64,000 nucleotides of DNA from Chryseobacterium indicum (GTDB lineage: Bacteria > Bacteroidota > Bacteroidia > Flavobacteriales > Weeksellaceae): positions 1,674,001-1,738,000 of the forward strand of contig NZ_JACSGT010000001.1 in the NCBI RefSeq assembly GCF_021504595.1, in the 5' to 3' direction. A program made the translations under genes and the position numbers. Of the stretch, positions 8,388-17,768 are shown in pieces. Numbering within the stretch: the first letter of the stretch is position 1; each line of letters starts with the position of its first letter. The notes under the pieces are model-generated. The model saw only the letters and a program-made list of their open reading frames with translations, did no database searches and was not told the origin of the DNA.

Positions 8388-10221
8388 AGTACTTCCAATA
8401 TTATTATTTGCAACATCGTTTTTATTTGGACAGAATAAACTTTATTATGTTGAAATTCCTGATGAAAACAATGTTCCAAAAATAACAACAATTGATGGAA
8501 AAACCGTTATATCACATAATGATATACAAGTAAGAGATATCTTTTCCAAACATGGAGTCATCAATTTAGAGAAGGCTTTCCCTACATCAAAAATGCCTTA
8601 CCTAAGGACCATCTATTTATTAGAAACTAAAAGTGCAGGTTTAATTAGTGACTTAAATAAGTATAAACAATATTTTCCTTACACTGAAGAAACTTATAAA
8701 GGAGAAACCTTACTTTATACACCCAATGACTATGATTTGATAGATCCTGTTTATCATCATAGAAATTTTGATTTGATTAATCTTAGAACAGCATGGGATT
8801 ATAGTACTGGTGATCCAAATTTTAATATTGGGATTTCTGATAGCGGAATTAATACTACTCATGAAGACTTACAAGGAAAAGTAACAATGCTTACAAATGT
8901 AAGCGATTGGCATGGAACTTCGGTTGCAGGAATTGCCGCGGCAGCTACAGATAACAATATTGGTATGGCTGGAATTGGCTTTAATTCAAAAGTATTATTT
9001 AAATATATGTATGATGGGGCAATGATGAATACTTTGCTTGTTTTATCACAAAATGGCGCAAGAGTAGTAAATGCTAGTTGGTATAATTCATGCAGTTATA
9101 GTTCAATAGATCAGCTTGTTATTGACGAAGTTCATCAGAACGGAACAGTTATCGTTGTTGCTGCTGGAAATGGTGGAACTTGTGGAGGTCCGGATAATTA
9201 TGTTTATCCTGCAAGTTATAATCATGTAATAAGTGTTTCATCAGTGGGTTTTGCAAAAGTTGGAAATGTTGCCTGCTGTGGATCTGGTGCAGGACTTCCT
9301 TTCAATTGGGAAGATCGTGTTGGAATTGGTCCAGGTGTAAATAATGATAGACATCAGACAAATGATATGGTAGATTTGAGAGCTCCAGGTTATGATGTGG
9401 TTTCGCTATTCGATCCAAATTACAATAATCAAGGAACAAAATATACCCATATTTACGGAACATCAATTGCAGCACCACAAGTTTCGGGAGTTGTTAGTTT
9501 AATGTTAACTGCAAATAGTTGTTTAAATACTGAAGAGGTTGAAACAATCTTAAAACTTACTTCAGCCCGACTAGATAACATTCAGGAGAATCAACCCTAT
9601 CTAGGAAAACTTGGTGCAGGAAGAATTGATGCCGGTGAAGCTACAAAAATTGCATGGCAAATGAATCCTGCAAATGGAGGTGAAGTATTAATAAAGAATA
9701 GAAACTTTGAAAAATGGGACTTTGAACTTACAAATTCTCCCGAATCTATAAGAATTCAAAATGAAAGTTTTACACAAAATGCCAATGTTAAATTTAAAGC
9801 CAAGAAAAGCATTATTTTAGATACAAATACAGTTCTAGAGCCAGGAAATGGAAAAAGTCATTATTTTTACATAGAAAATCAAAATACTTGTTTTAATTTT
9901 AATCCTAACCAAAATAAATCTTTAGATACCGGAAAAATAGCTAAAAACAGCTCTTCAAAAATAGTTGAAATTAAGAATGAAGATATTACGCTCTATCCAA
10001 TTCCTGCTAAAGACAATCTATTTATTAAAACAACTATAGAATTAAAAAATAGTACAATTAAAATATTTGATATAAGTAACAGATTAGTGCTTGAAAACAA
10101 AATCTCTATCATAAACACTGCATCAGTAGATATTTCAAACTTATTAAAAGGTACTTATTTTATTGAGATTACTAATGATAATTCTAAGTTAAAATATTTC
10201 AAAAAATTCGTTAAGGAATAA
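8374..10221 (+). CDS. Subtilisin-like serine protease (S8) with type IX secretion signal
   Basis: 615 residues. An N-terminal signal peptide (about 1-19) is followed by a pro-region and an S8 catalytic domain with D156 (ISDSGIN), H180 (DWHGTSVAGI), oxyanion N266 (AAGNGG) and S364 (GTSIAAPQ). The order D-H-S is as expected for subtilases; the distance between D and H is short. The last about 75 residues (EDITLYPIPAKDN ... FKKFVKE) are a type A T9SS C-terminal sorting domain, so the enzyme is exported through the outer membrane and attached or released there. Translation is probably coupled to the preceding tail-fibre-like gene. The start could equally be the second Met. Confidence 0.9.
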   Translation: MMKNKVLPILLFATSFLFGQNKLYYVEIPDENNVPKITTIDGKTVISHNDIQVRDIFSKHGVINLEKAFPTSKMPYLRTIYLLETKSAGLISDLNKYKQYFPYTEETYKGETLLYTPNDYDLIDPVYHHRNFDLINLRTAWDYSTGDPNFNIGISDSGINTTHEDLQGKVTMLTNVSDWHGTSVAGIAAAATDNNIGMAGIGFNSKVLFKYMYDGAMMNTLLVLSQNGARVVNASWYNSCSYSSIDQLVIDEVHQNGTVIVVAAGNGGTCGGPDNYVYPASYNHVISVSSVGFAKVGNVACCGSGAGLPFNWEDRVGIGPGVNNDRHQTNDMVDLRAPGYDVVSLFDPNYNNQGTKYTHIYGTSIAAPQVSGVVSLMLTANSCLNTEEVETILKLTSARLDNIQENQPYLGKLGAGRIDAGEATKIAWQMNPANGGEVLIKNRNFEKWDFELTNSPESIRIQNESFTQNANVKFKAKKSIILDTNTVLEPGNGKSHYFYIENQNTCFNFNPNQNKSLDTGKIAKNSSSKIVEIKNEDITLYPIPAKDNLFIKTTIELKNSTIKIFDISNRLVLENKISIINTASVDISNLLKGTYFIEITNDNSKLKYFKKFVKE

Positions 10222-10245
10222 AAATATAATTTTATAAACAGAAAG

Positions 10246-10275
10246 ATCGCTTCTTGAATTTGAAGCGATTTTTTT
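10246..10275 (+). terminator. Terminator after the protease gene
   Basis: ATCGCTTC / GAAGCGAT stem with an 8-base loop followed by T6. It overlaps the end of the convergent gene by two bases and may work in both directions. Confidence 0.8.
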
Positions 10276-11164
10276 ACTGCCTGAAAAAACTCTTTATAAC
10301 TTGCTTTTTTGAGTTAAAGATAACAGGATAGCTCTTCAATTCCGGACGAAAACCTCTGAAAAACTCTTCAATAGCAGGAATGTCACTTCCTTCAAAATCA
10401 AAGATTTTAGTCTGTATGTTCTCACAAATTACATTGTCTATAATAAATGAAGAACCTGATAATTTAACATGATCTTTATCATTAAAAGTACCCAGCAAAG
10501 CAATCGTTTTATCGTCACTATAGACGGCTATAAGATTGATAATCGCAGTACCATAAAAAAAAGCTTTTAACTTTAAATAACCTGCTTTTTCAAGGTCTGT
10601 AAAAATCTGCAGAAAGCTATTTTTATCCTTTTCATCTTTCGCACCAATCAGATTTTTTGAAATAAATTCCCAAGCATTAAATATAGAAACCTCTCTTACT
10701 TCAGATTTTCGTAAAATATCATCATCAAGCCTTAATTTTCTCTTTCTCTTAGGAGAATATTTCTGTCTTACAATTTCATAATTATCCGGATAAATAAGGA
10801 AATTTTTTCTCCTTTTTAATAATTTACTAAAGGTATTTTTATCATTAAAACCATAATACCAGATATTATATTTTTTTTCTAAAAAACTTAAAAAAAGATC
10901 GTTAATTTTAACATCATCGATATTCGAAAAAATACCTAATTGCTGACAAAGTTTAGGATTAATTACAATTTTAAATCCTATTTTTTTTACAAAAGGAACA
11001 GGCATTACTGCTTCATAGTCATTATAAACAAGCAATTCCCACTGCTTTCCAGAAGTAATATCCAAAAAATCCTTGCTAGCGGAATATTTCCGTTGTGCAG
11101 AATTCTCAAGACACTTAGAATATTTCTCAAAATCTATTTCATTATATATCAATCTTCTAATCAT
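10274..11164 (-). CDS. FemAB/GNAT-like acyltransferase-fold protein
   Basis: 296 residues. The closing region (FDFEGSDIPAIEEFFRGF, about 253-270) resembles the conserved DFEGS..GVARFKKGF end of FemAB-like aminoacyl/acyltransferases and related Bacteroidetes proteins; the middle has an RKLRLDDD charged segment and an AFFYGTAIINLIAVY strand typical of the second GNAT-like subdomain. Substrate unknown; members act in peptidoglycan bridge or exopolysaccharide modification. Its ATG overlaps the radC stop (ATGA), so the two are translationally coupled even though the functions look unrelated. Confidence 0.65.
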   Translation of the reverse strand: MIRRLIYNEIDFEKYSKCLENSAQRKYSASKDFLDITSGKQWELLVYNDYEAVMPVPFVKKIGFKIVINPKLCQQLGIFSNIDDVKINDLFLSFLEKKYNIWYYGFNDKNTFSKLLKRRKNFLIYPDNYEIVRQKYSPKRKRKLRLDDDILRKSEVREVSIFNAWEFISKNLIGAKDEKDKNSFLQIFTDLEKAGYLKLKAFFYGTAIINLIAVYSDDKTIALLGTFNDKDHVKLSGSSFIIDNVICENIQTKIFDFEGSDIPAIEEFFRGFRPELKSYPVIFNSKKQVIKSFFRQ

Positions 11165-11838
11165 AATAATCCTTCGTCTGAAAAACTGAAATACGAATTC
11201 TGGGTAATAATCAAATGATCCAGAAGCTGAATATTCAATGTTTTTCCCGCTTCTGTTATTTTTTTGGTAATATCAATATCTTCTCTGCTTGGCTTTAAGT
11301 TTCCTGAAGGATGATTGTGCGCAATGATAATCCCTGTTGAAAAATGGTCTAATGCCGTTTTAAACAACACGCGTATATCCACAATCGATTGATTGATTCC
11401 TCCTTGCGTAAGCTGGGCAAGATGAATGACTCTGTTGCTCTGATTCAGAAAAATTGCCCAAAATGCCTCTGTCCGAAGATCCGACAAATGATTTCTGAAA
11501 ATCTGATATGCTCCATCACTTCCTGAAATCACAGGTTTTTCAGGAATTTCCTGACTTGCTCTTCTTCTCCCGATCTCCAAAGCCGTAATAATGGAAATAG
11601 CTTTTACCACTCCCACTCCTTTAAATTTCATTAGATCTTTTAAAGACAGAAGACTTAACTGATGCCAGTTGTTATTAACAGAGGCTAAAATTTTTCTCGC
11701 CAGTTCTATCGCTGTTTCATCCCTGCTTCCACTTCCCATGATGATGGCAAGCAGTTCAGAATCAGAAAGCGAACTTTTACCTTTCCGTAAAAATTTTTCT
11801 CTCGGTCTGTCGTCTTCAGCAAGGAGTTTAATGCGCAT
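11161..11838 (-). CDS. radC: RadC family JAB/MPN-domain protein
   Basis: 225 residues, full length for the family. A helix-hairpin-helix-like stretch (LMKFKGVGVVKA, about 69-80) precedes the JAMM metal-binding motif H174-x-H176-PSGNLKPSRE-D187. The family is named for DNA repair but its biochemical role is unsettled; a metalloprotease-like fold is clear. First gene of a short leftward unit; the following FemAB-like gene overlaps by four bases. Confidence 0.95.
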   Translation of the reverse strand: MRIKLLAEDDRPREKFLRKGKSSLSDSELLAIIMGSGSRDETAIELARKILASVNNNWHQLSLLSLKDLMKFKGVGVVKAISIITALEIGRRRASQEIPEKPVISGSDGAYQIFRNHLSDLRTEAFWAIFLNQSNRVIHLAQLTQGGINQSIVDIRVLFKTALDHFSTGIIIAHNHPSGNLKPSREDIDITKKITEAGKTLNIQLLDHLIITQNSYFSFSDEGLL

Positions 11839-11858
11839 TTTTTTAGTTTAAAATAAAA

Positions 11859-12440
11859 TTAGTAAAAAGCATATAAAATAATCGTTTCCTTTGAACCGTC
11901 AATAAACTTAGAAGTTTCATTGAATGCATTTTTAGAAAGCATGGGACATCCGAAACTTAAACAGGCAGAATTTACAGATTCTTTGTCGGGAATACAATAA
12001 TAGGAATGCAGTACAATCGCTCTGGTTCTGGCATTGCTGTTGGTATCATCAAGACCATTTAATCGATAGGCTTTACCGAACTTTCCGGAATAACTTTCCT
12101 TTATTTCGTATTTTCCCAACGACGACTGGTGCGAACCATCTGCATTACTGAACTTCAAAGCAGAGGAATTTTTAACAACAGATCCGTCACCATGAGCAAC
12201 AATTGCTTTCTGCAAAATTTTATTGTTCTTCAGGTCGTAAACGAAATAACGGTACTTTCCTGAATGAATTTTAAAGTTTATAAAAACAGCAAGGTTCTGA
12301 TTATAGTTTTTTCCTTTAATAAAATTCTTTAGTTCTAAAATTCTGGATTTTGGCAATATTTCTGTATTATTTGATGCCTGAGAATCAAATTTTGAACAAG
12401 AAATAAAGAAAAGAAATAAAAAAATAAAGGGTTTCATCAT
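11859..12440 (-). CDS. L,D-transpeptidase-like lipoprotein
   Basis: 193 residues with a lipoprotein signal (FLFFISC, Cys15). The C-terminal half holds the catalytic-domain hallmarks of the murein L,D-transpeptidase catalytic family: H145 in AIVLHSYYC and C165 in LSFGCPML, a variant of HxxS...SxGC. Such enzymes form or edit peptidoglycan cross-links or attach proteins to the wall. It begins 11 bases after the ABC ATPase gene and is probably co-transcribed. Confidence 0.8.
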   Translation of the reverse strand: MMKPFIFLFLFFISCSKFDSQASNNTEILPKSRILELKNFIKGKNYNQNLAVFINFKIHSGKYRYFVYDLKNNKILQKAIVAHGDGSVVKNSSALKFSNADGSHQSSLGKYEIKESYSGKFGKAYRLNGLDDTNSNARTRAIVLHSYYCIPDKESVNSACLSFGCPMLSKNAFNETSKFIDGSKETIILYAFY

Positions 12441-12451
12441 TTGCGGAAGTT

Positions 12452-13120
12452 TTATTCGATAATCATTCCGTCTTTCATTACCAGTTTCCGGTCAGTAATT
12501 TCTGCCAGATTCGGATTATGGGTTACAATCACAAAAGTCTGGTTGTATTTATCTCTAAGATCAAAAAACAACCTGTGAAGATCATCTGCATTTTTCGAAT
12601 CTAAATTTCCGGTAGGTTCATCAGCAAAAATGATTTTCGGCGAATTGATTAAAGCTCTTGCCACAGCTACTCTTTGCGCTTCACCACCTGAAAGCTGGTT
12701 GGGTTTGTGGTGCAGTCGCTGTTCAATCTTTAAATCTTCGAACAGAGCATATGCTTTTTCAATTGCTTCTTTTTCATTGGCTCCTGCTATTTTTGTCGGT
12801 AATAAAACGTTTTCTAAAGCCGTAAATTCCGGCAATAACTGATGGAACTGAAATACAAAACCAATATTCTGATTTCTGAATTTAGAAAGCTGCTTATCAT
12901 TCATATTGATGAAAGATTCTCCGGCAATTTCAATTTCCGTATCAAACTTATTGGAAGTCGTTGGCTGATCCAGTGTTCCCAGAATCTGCAAAAGTGTAGA
13001 TTTTCCGGCTCCGGATTCTCCCACAATTGAAACCACCTCTCCTGTTTTGATGTGAATATCAACCCCTTTCAGTACTTCTAAATTCCCATAAAATTTATGG
13101 ATATTCCTTGCTTTAATCAT
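12452..13120 (-). CDS. ABC transporter ATP-binding protein, LolD/MacB type
   Basis: 222 residues. Walker [10 protein letters not shown] at 34-42, Q-loop [16 protein letters not shown], signature LSGGEAQR at 143-150, Walker [13 protein letters not shown] at 163-174. Length and the 'PEFTALENV' region fit the LolD/MacB group that powers lipoprotein release or envelope-related mechanotransmission. No permease gene is adjacent, so its membrane partner must be encoded elsewhere, which is common for lolD in Bacteroidetes. Confidence 0.9.
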   Translation of the reverse strand: MIKARNIHKFYGNLEVLKGVDIHIKTGEVVSIVGESGAGKSTLLQILGTLDQPTTSNKFDTEIEIAGESFINMNDKQLSKFRNQNIGFVFQFHQLLPEFTALENVLLPTKIAGANEKEAIEKAYALFEDLKIEQRLHHKPNQLSGGEAQRVAVARALINSPKIIFADEPTGNLDSKNADDLHRLFFDLRDKYNQTFVIVTHNPNLAEITDRKLVMKDGMIIE

Positions 13121-13180
13121 GATTCAAAAATAGTGAATTGATTTAAATCTGAAAAGCAATAAAAATATAATTTACAACGA

Positions 13181-14176
13181 CTATCCATTTTCCAGTCGAT
13201 ATTTTTTCTCAATTTTATTGGCAAGCCAGCTCACATAAAACAACTGAAAACTATGATAAATCATTACCGGAAGCAAAAACAGTACTTTCTGATCTTCAGG
13301 AATCCCTAAAACCATTACAAAAAGGCTTCCGTGAACAAGAGATTTTTTTGATCCGCAGAAGGTAGCTGTGATGGTATCTTCTCTTTTAAAATGAAGCCTT
13401 CCGGAAATTAATTTTAAAATTCCGTATACCGAGAAAAATAAAGTGATAACACTGACAGCAATAATCAGGAATACTGAAGAAGGAACTGAGACAAATACAT
13501 TTTGTGAAAACGCTTCCGAGAAACTTTCGTAGACAATGAGTAAAATGATCATTTTATCAAATTCCGCAATAATTTTCGCGTATTTTGTCACCCAGTTTTT
13601 CAATAACGGGTTTAAAATCAGTCCTAAAATGATCGGCAGTAAAACTTTAAGCAACAATTGCTGAATAATTTCTGCGTTATTAATATTTTCCTGATCGGGT
13701 TGTATAAAAAAGCTCATCAGTAAAGGAGTCATGACAATTCCGATGATTCCTGAAATAGAGGCATTGAAAATAGCCGAAGTTACATTTCCTTTTGCAATAG
13801 AAACCATAACGACTGAAGAAGAGACTGTTGAAGGCAGACTTGCCAGGAAAAATATGGAAAGCCACGTCACAAAAAATTCGGTATCTTTTACAAAGCCATA
13901 AAACAAAAATACAAGTAGCGGAAAAATAATAAATGTTCCTACCTGAACCAGAAGATGCAGTTTCCAGTTGGAAATATCTTTGATGATTTCTTTGATATTC
14001 AGCTTTAATCCGTACAGAAGGAAGATCGCTGCAATTCCCCAGTCTATAAATGCTGATAGATTAAAATACTGATTGTATTCGCTTCTGAAAGGAATGAGTT
14101 TGCCTGCTGCAACCATTACAATCAGCAATAAAAGAAAAATATTTTGTTTGTCTAATTTTAGTGTAATTAACTTCAT
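13181..14176 (-). CDS. Bile acid:sodium symporter (SBF-like) family transporter
   Basis: 331 residues with about nine to ten transmembrane helices. The stretch LPSTVSSSVVMVSIAKGN (about 114-131) and GSKKSLVHGSLF near the end are the two crossover-type motifs of the SBF-like (YfeH-type) branch. The substrate of bacterial members is mostly unknown and need not be bile acid. It stands between the ABC ATPase gene and the pyruvate dehydrogenase E2 gene, and a strong terminator separates it from the latter. Confidence 0.85.
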   Translation of the reverse strand: MKLITLKLDKQNIFLLLLIVMVAAGKLIPFRSEYNQYFNLSAFIDWGIAAIFLLYGLKLNIKEIIKDISNWKLHLLVQVGTFIIFPLLVFLFYGFVKDTEFFVTWLSIFFLASLPSTVSSSVVMVSIAKGNVTSAIFNASISGIIGIVMTPLLMSFFIQPDQENINNAEIIQQLLLKVLLPIILGLILNPLLKNWVTKYAKIIAEFDKMIILLIVYESFSEAFSQNVFVSVPSSVFLIIAVSVITLFFSVYGILKLISGRLHFKREDTITATFCGSKKSLVHGSLFVMVLGIPEDQKVLFLLPVMIYHSFQLFYVSWLANKIEKKYRLENG

Positions 14177-14240
14177 TTTTAAAAACCTGCAAGGATCATT
14201 CTAAAATTTATTTAAACAGATTAAAATCACCTTAAAATTA

Positions 14241-14277
14241 AAAAAGGTTTACCGAAACAAATTCGGTAAACCTTTTT
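14241..14277 (-). terminator. Strong terminator after the E2 gene
   Basis: Sixteen-base arms (AAAAAGGTTTACCGAA / TTCGGTAAACCTTTTT) with a 5-base loop and flanking A and T runs; it can work in both directions. Confidence 0.85.
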
Positions 14278-14300
14278 AAGTTGTATCTCTAAACAGAAAA

Positions 14301-15920
14301 TTACAGTAACAATGTTAAAGGACTTTCCAGATATGTTTTTAAAGTCTGTAAGAACTGTGCTCCTGTAGCACCGTCTACGACTCTGTGATCGCAAGCCAAT
14401 GAAAGCTTCATGATGTTTCCAACTACGATTTGTCCGTTTTTCACAACAGGTTTCTCGATGATGGCTCCTACAGAAAGGATCGCAGCGTTTGGCTGATTGA
14501 TGATGCTTGTAAATGTTTCGATTCCAAACATTCCCAGGTTTGAGATAGAGAATGTAGAACCTTCCATTTCGTTCGCTTTAAGACCTTTGTTTTTCGCTCT
14601 TGAAGCCATATCTTTTACCGCAGCAGAAATCTGCGTGTAATTCATCTGGTCTGTATTCTTAAGAACAGGAACTACCAATCCGTCCGGAATTGCAACTGCT
14701 ACCCCAATATTGATGTTTCCTCTGTGGATGATCTTATCTCCCGCCCAACTTGAATTTACCTGTGGATGTTTTCTTAAAGCAACAGCAGTCGCTTTAATAA
14801 TCATATCATTGAAAGAAATTTTGGTATCAGGTAAAGAATTGATCTCTTTTCTTGCCTCGATAGCTTTATCCATGTTGATTTCCACCATCAGATAATAGTG
14901 AGGCGCAGAGAATTTACTTTCGGAAAGACGTTTTGCAATTACGTTTCTTACCTGTGAGTTTGGAGTTTCTGTATCTTCACCCTGTACGAAACTTAGCGCA
15001 ACCTGAGCCGCAGCAGGACTTACAGACGAAGCTGAAGCCGCTGGTTTAGCAGCAGAAGGCTGATAATTTTCGATATCTTTTTTAACGATTCTTCCGTTTT
15101 CTCCGGACCCCTGAATACTGTTGATATCTACTCCTTTATCCTGAGCCATTTTCTTCGCTAAAGGAGAAATGGCAACCCTGTCTGTAGAGGAATGATCCGC
15201 AGCCGGTGCCGCTTTTTCTTCTGCTTTAGCCTCTGTTTTTTGTTCAGCCGGTTTTTCTGATGATGAAGCAGCCGCTTTTGGAGCTCCAACTCCTGAAACA
15301 TCTGTTCCTTCAGGTCCGATAATTGCCAAAACTGAATCTACCGGAGCAGCACCTCCTTCTTCAACACCCTGCCTCAATAATACTCCGTTGAATTCAGATT
15401 CGAAATCCTGAACGGCTTTATCTGTCTCGATTTCAGCAAGAAGATCACCTTCTTTTACGGTATCGCCAACGTTTTTATGCCATTTTGCTACCTTACCTTC
15501 CGTCATTGTATCCGAAAGTCTTGGCATGGTAATTACTTCCACACCTGCAGGAACTTCCGCAGAAGTATGTTCCACACTGGTAGAACTGTTTTCAGTTTTA
15601 GATTCTTCTTCTGTTTTTTTCTCTTCAGAACCACCCTGAGCCGGAGCAGCTGCACCGCCAGTTAATCCTGAAATATCTTCTCCTTCATTACCGATAATTG
15701 CCAGAACAGAATCTACCGCTGCTGCATTACCTTCTTCCACTCCGATATATAAAAGAGTTCCTTCCATTTCAGATTCAAAATCCTGAACCGCTTTATCTGT
15801 TTCAATTTCAGCTAAGATATCACCTTCCTTTACTTTATCACCTACTTTTTTATGCCATTTTGCCACTTTTCCTTCCGTCATTGTATCGGAAAGACGTGGC
15901 ATTGTAATTACTTCTGCCAT
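14301..15920 (-). CDS. pdhC: Pyruvate dehydrogenase E2, dihydrolipoamide acetyltransferase
   Basis: 539 residues. Two lipoyl domains with the lipoylated lysines K43 and K168, both in EIETDKAVQDFESE, are joined by Ala/Pro/Glu linkers. A peripheral subunit-binding domain follows (VAISPLAKKMAQDKGVDI, about 250), then the catalytic acetyltransferase core ending in DHRVVDGATG with H512 and D516. It transfers acetyl groups to CoA as the core of the PDH complex. It follows the E1-alpha gene by 108 bases and is probably in the same transcript. A branched-chain E2 is less likely given the E1-alpha neighbour. Confidence 0.95.
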   Translation of the reverse strand: MAEVITMPRLSDTMTEGKVAKWHKKVGDKVKEGDILAEIETDKAVQDFESEMEGTLLYIGVEEGNAAAVDSVLAIIGNEGEDISGLTGGAAAPAQGGSEEKKTEEESKTENSSTSVEHTSAEVPAGVEVITMPRLSDTMTEGKVAKWHKNVGDTVKEGDLLAEIETDKAVQDFESEFNGVLLRQGVEEGGAAPVDSVLAIIGPEGTDVSGVGAPKAAASSSEKPAEQKTEAKAEEKAAPAADHSSTDRVAISPLAKKMAQDKGVDINSIQGSGENGRIVKKDIENYQPSAAKPAASASSVSPAAAQVALSFVQGEDTETPNSQVRNVIAKRLSESKFSAPHYYLMVEINMDKAIEARKEINSLPDTKISFNDMIIKATAVALRKHPQVNSSWAGDKIIHRGNINIGVAVAIPDGLVVPVLKNTDQMNYTQISAAVKDMASRAKNKGLKANEMEGSTFSISNLGMFGIETFTSIINQPNAAILSVGAIIEKPVVKNGQIVVGNIMKLSLACDHRVVDGATGAQFLQTLKTYLESPLTLLL

Positions 15921-16028
15921 AATTTTTTATAATTTGAAAATTTGGGATTTTATGACTTTGAAAATTAAAAAAGATATGATAATAAATCATTTTCAAATTT
16001 TCAAACTTTCAAACCGATTTATTATCTT

Positions 16029-17030
16029 TTAGTTTTCTAATTTATCTAAGAACGGATAGTCTTCCTGAGCATATACATACTCGTAGATTTTCTCTGCATC
16101 AGGATAAGGGGAATTTTCCATGAATTCTATGCACTCTTCCACGAAATCTCTGGATTTGTTATCCATCGCTTCCAATTCCTCTTCTGTTGCCCAGCTGTTA
16201 GCCAAAATTCTCTGCTTAATCAACTCGATAGGATCATCATTTTTGTGAAGCGCAACTTCATCTTTAGATCTGTATGGTTCTGCATCAGACATAGAGTGTC
16301 CTCTGTAACGGTATGTTCTTGCTTCAATAAAAGTAGGTCCGTCTCCTCTTCTTGCTCTTTCAATTGCTTCATAAGCCGCTTCAGCCACTTTTTCAGGATC
16401 CATTGCATCTACTGCAAGACAAGGCATTTCGTAACCTAATCCTAATTTATAAATATCTTCGTGGTTTGCTGTTCTTTTAACAGAAGTTCCCATCGCGTAC
16501 TGATTATTTTCTACAACGAAAATTACCGGAAGCTTCCAGTTCATCGCCATGTTAAACGTTTCATGTAATGAACCCTGTCTAGCCGCTCCATCTCCGAAGA
16601 AACAGATATTCACCGCTTTTCTGTCGAAGTATTTGTCTGCAAAAGCAATACCTGCTCCCAAAGGAATCTGACCTCCTACAATACCGTGACCACCGTAAAA
16701 TCTGTGCTCTTTGCTGAAAATATGCATAGATCCGCCCATTCCTCCGGAAGTACCTGTAGCTTTACCACAAAGTTCCGCCATGATTCTTTTAGGATCCACT
16801 CCCATAGCCATTGGATGGATATGGCATCTGTAAGCAGTGATCATACTATCTTTAGTTAAATCCATTGCATGCGTAAAACCTGCAGGGATCGCTTCCTGAC
16901 CGTTATACAAATGTAAAAAACCTCTGATTTTTTGTTTTAGATAAAGAGAACGGCATTTGTCTTCAAACCTTCTCCACATTGTCATATCTTCATACCACTT
17001 CAGGTATACCTCTTTAGAAAATTCTTTCAT
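16029..17030 (-). CDS. pdhA: Pyruvate dehydrogenase E1 component, alpha subunit
   Basis: 333 residues. Thiamine diphosphate motif runs from GDG (146-148) to NN (175-176). The phosphorylation-loop-like YRGHSMSDAEPYR and the GHGIVGGQIPLGAG segment are typical of the heterotetrameric E1-alpha. It decarboxylates pyruvate and acetylates the E2 lipoyl groups. The matching E1-beta gene is not next to it here and must lie elsewhere. Confidence 0.95.
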   Translation of the reverse strand: MKEFSKEVYLKWYEDMTMWRRFEDKCRSLYLKQKIRGFLHLYNGQEAIPAGFTHAMDLTKDSMITAYRCHIHPMAMGVDPKRIMAELCGKATGTSGGMGGSMHIFSKEHRFYGGHGIVGGQIPLGAGIAFADKYFDRKAVNICFFGDGAARQGSLHETFNMAMNWKLPVIFVVENNQYAMGTSVKRTANHEDIYKLGLGYEMPCLAVDAMDPEKVAEAAYEAIERARRGDGPTFIEARTYRYRGHSMSDAEPYRSKDEVALHKNDDPIELIKQRILANSWATEEELEAMDNKSRDFVEECIEFMENSPYPDAEKIYEYVYAQEDYPFLDKLEN

Positions 17031-17157
17031 GTGTTGAGCTCTTGCTTATTTATTATGAAATAGTTGAGCAAAATTATAAAAAAAACTTCATTTTTATTGT
17101 ATACATACCAATTGTTTTTTTGCTTATAGTATTATATTTACATCATCAAACGTTAAC

Positions 17158-17760
17158 ATGGAAGAGAAACAGCCTTCATTATTGCATAAAATATCAAGAG
17201 TTATTTCAGATTTTTTTAATCCTCTGTTGTCTTTATTTATATTTTTCGTCTACATGAGTTTTCTGAAATACACTCTTAAAGAATCCATTCTATCATTCCT
17301 TCCTATATTAATAATAGTTATTGCTCCCGTCATTATCTGGCTAATCTGGAATGTAAAAACGGGCAGATATACCAATATGGATGTTTCCAACAGAGTTCAG
17401 AGGAAAACCTTATACATTTTTATTGGAGTTTGTGTAGTTTCCTATATAGCTTATCATTACTTCAGAAACGGACAGATCGATTTTGTTATGCTTTTTATTC
17501 TGATATTGCTTTTCGCACTGCAGATCAGCAACTATTTCATAAAAAGCTCGATGCATACAGCATTTAATATATTTGTAGCCGCTTTATTTTTTGCACTGAA
17601 TACCACAATGGGAATCATTTGGTTAGGCATTGCAACACTCGTAGGAATTACACGAATTATCCTGAAAAGACACACTCCAAAAGAGGTGTTTATGGGAGCC
17701 GGAATTGCTTTTATAGTATCTTTTCTTTACCTTTATTGCCATATTCAGTTTCAACAATAA
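17158..17760 (+). CDS. PAP2-like integral membrane protein
   Basis: 200 residues, about six transmembrane segments. Traces of the PAP2 lipid phosphatase signature remain: SSMHT (131-133, usual PSGH), and TRIILKRHTPKEV with R166, H172 and E176 where SRxxxxxHxxxD is expected. The histidines and arginine are kept while the first motif (KxxxxxxRP) is not obvious, so activity is uncertain. It may be an undecaprenyl/phosphatidyl phosphatase relative. Divergent from pdhA and followed eight bases later by a BlaI-type repressor. Confidence 0.65.
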   Translation: MEEKQPSLLHKISRVISDFFNPLLSLFIFFVYMSFLKYTLKESILSFLPILIIVIAPVIIWLIWNVKTGRYTNMDVSNRVQRKTLYIFIGVCVVSYIAYHYFRNGQIDFVMLFILILLFALQISNYFIKSSMHTAFNIFVAALFFALNTTMGIIWLGIATLVGITRIILKRHTPKEVFMGAGIAFIVSFLYLYCHIQFQQ

Positions 17761-17768
17761 GAATTTAT

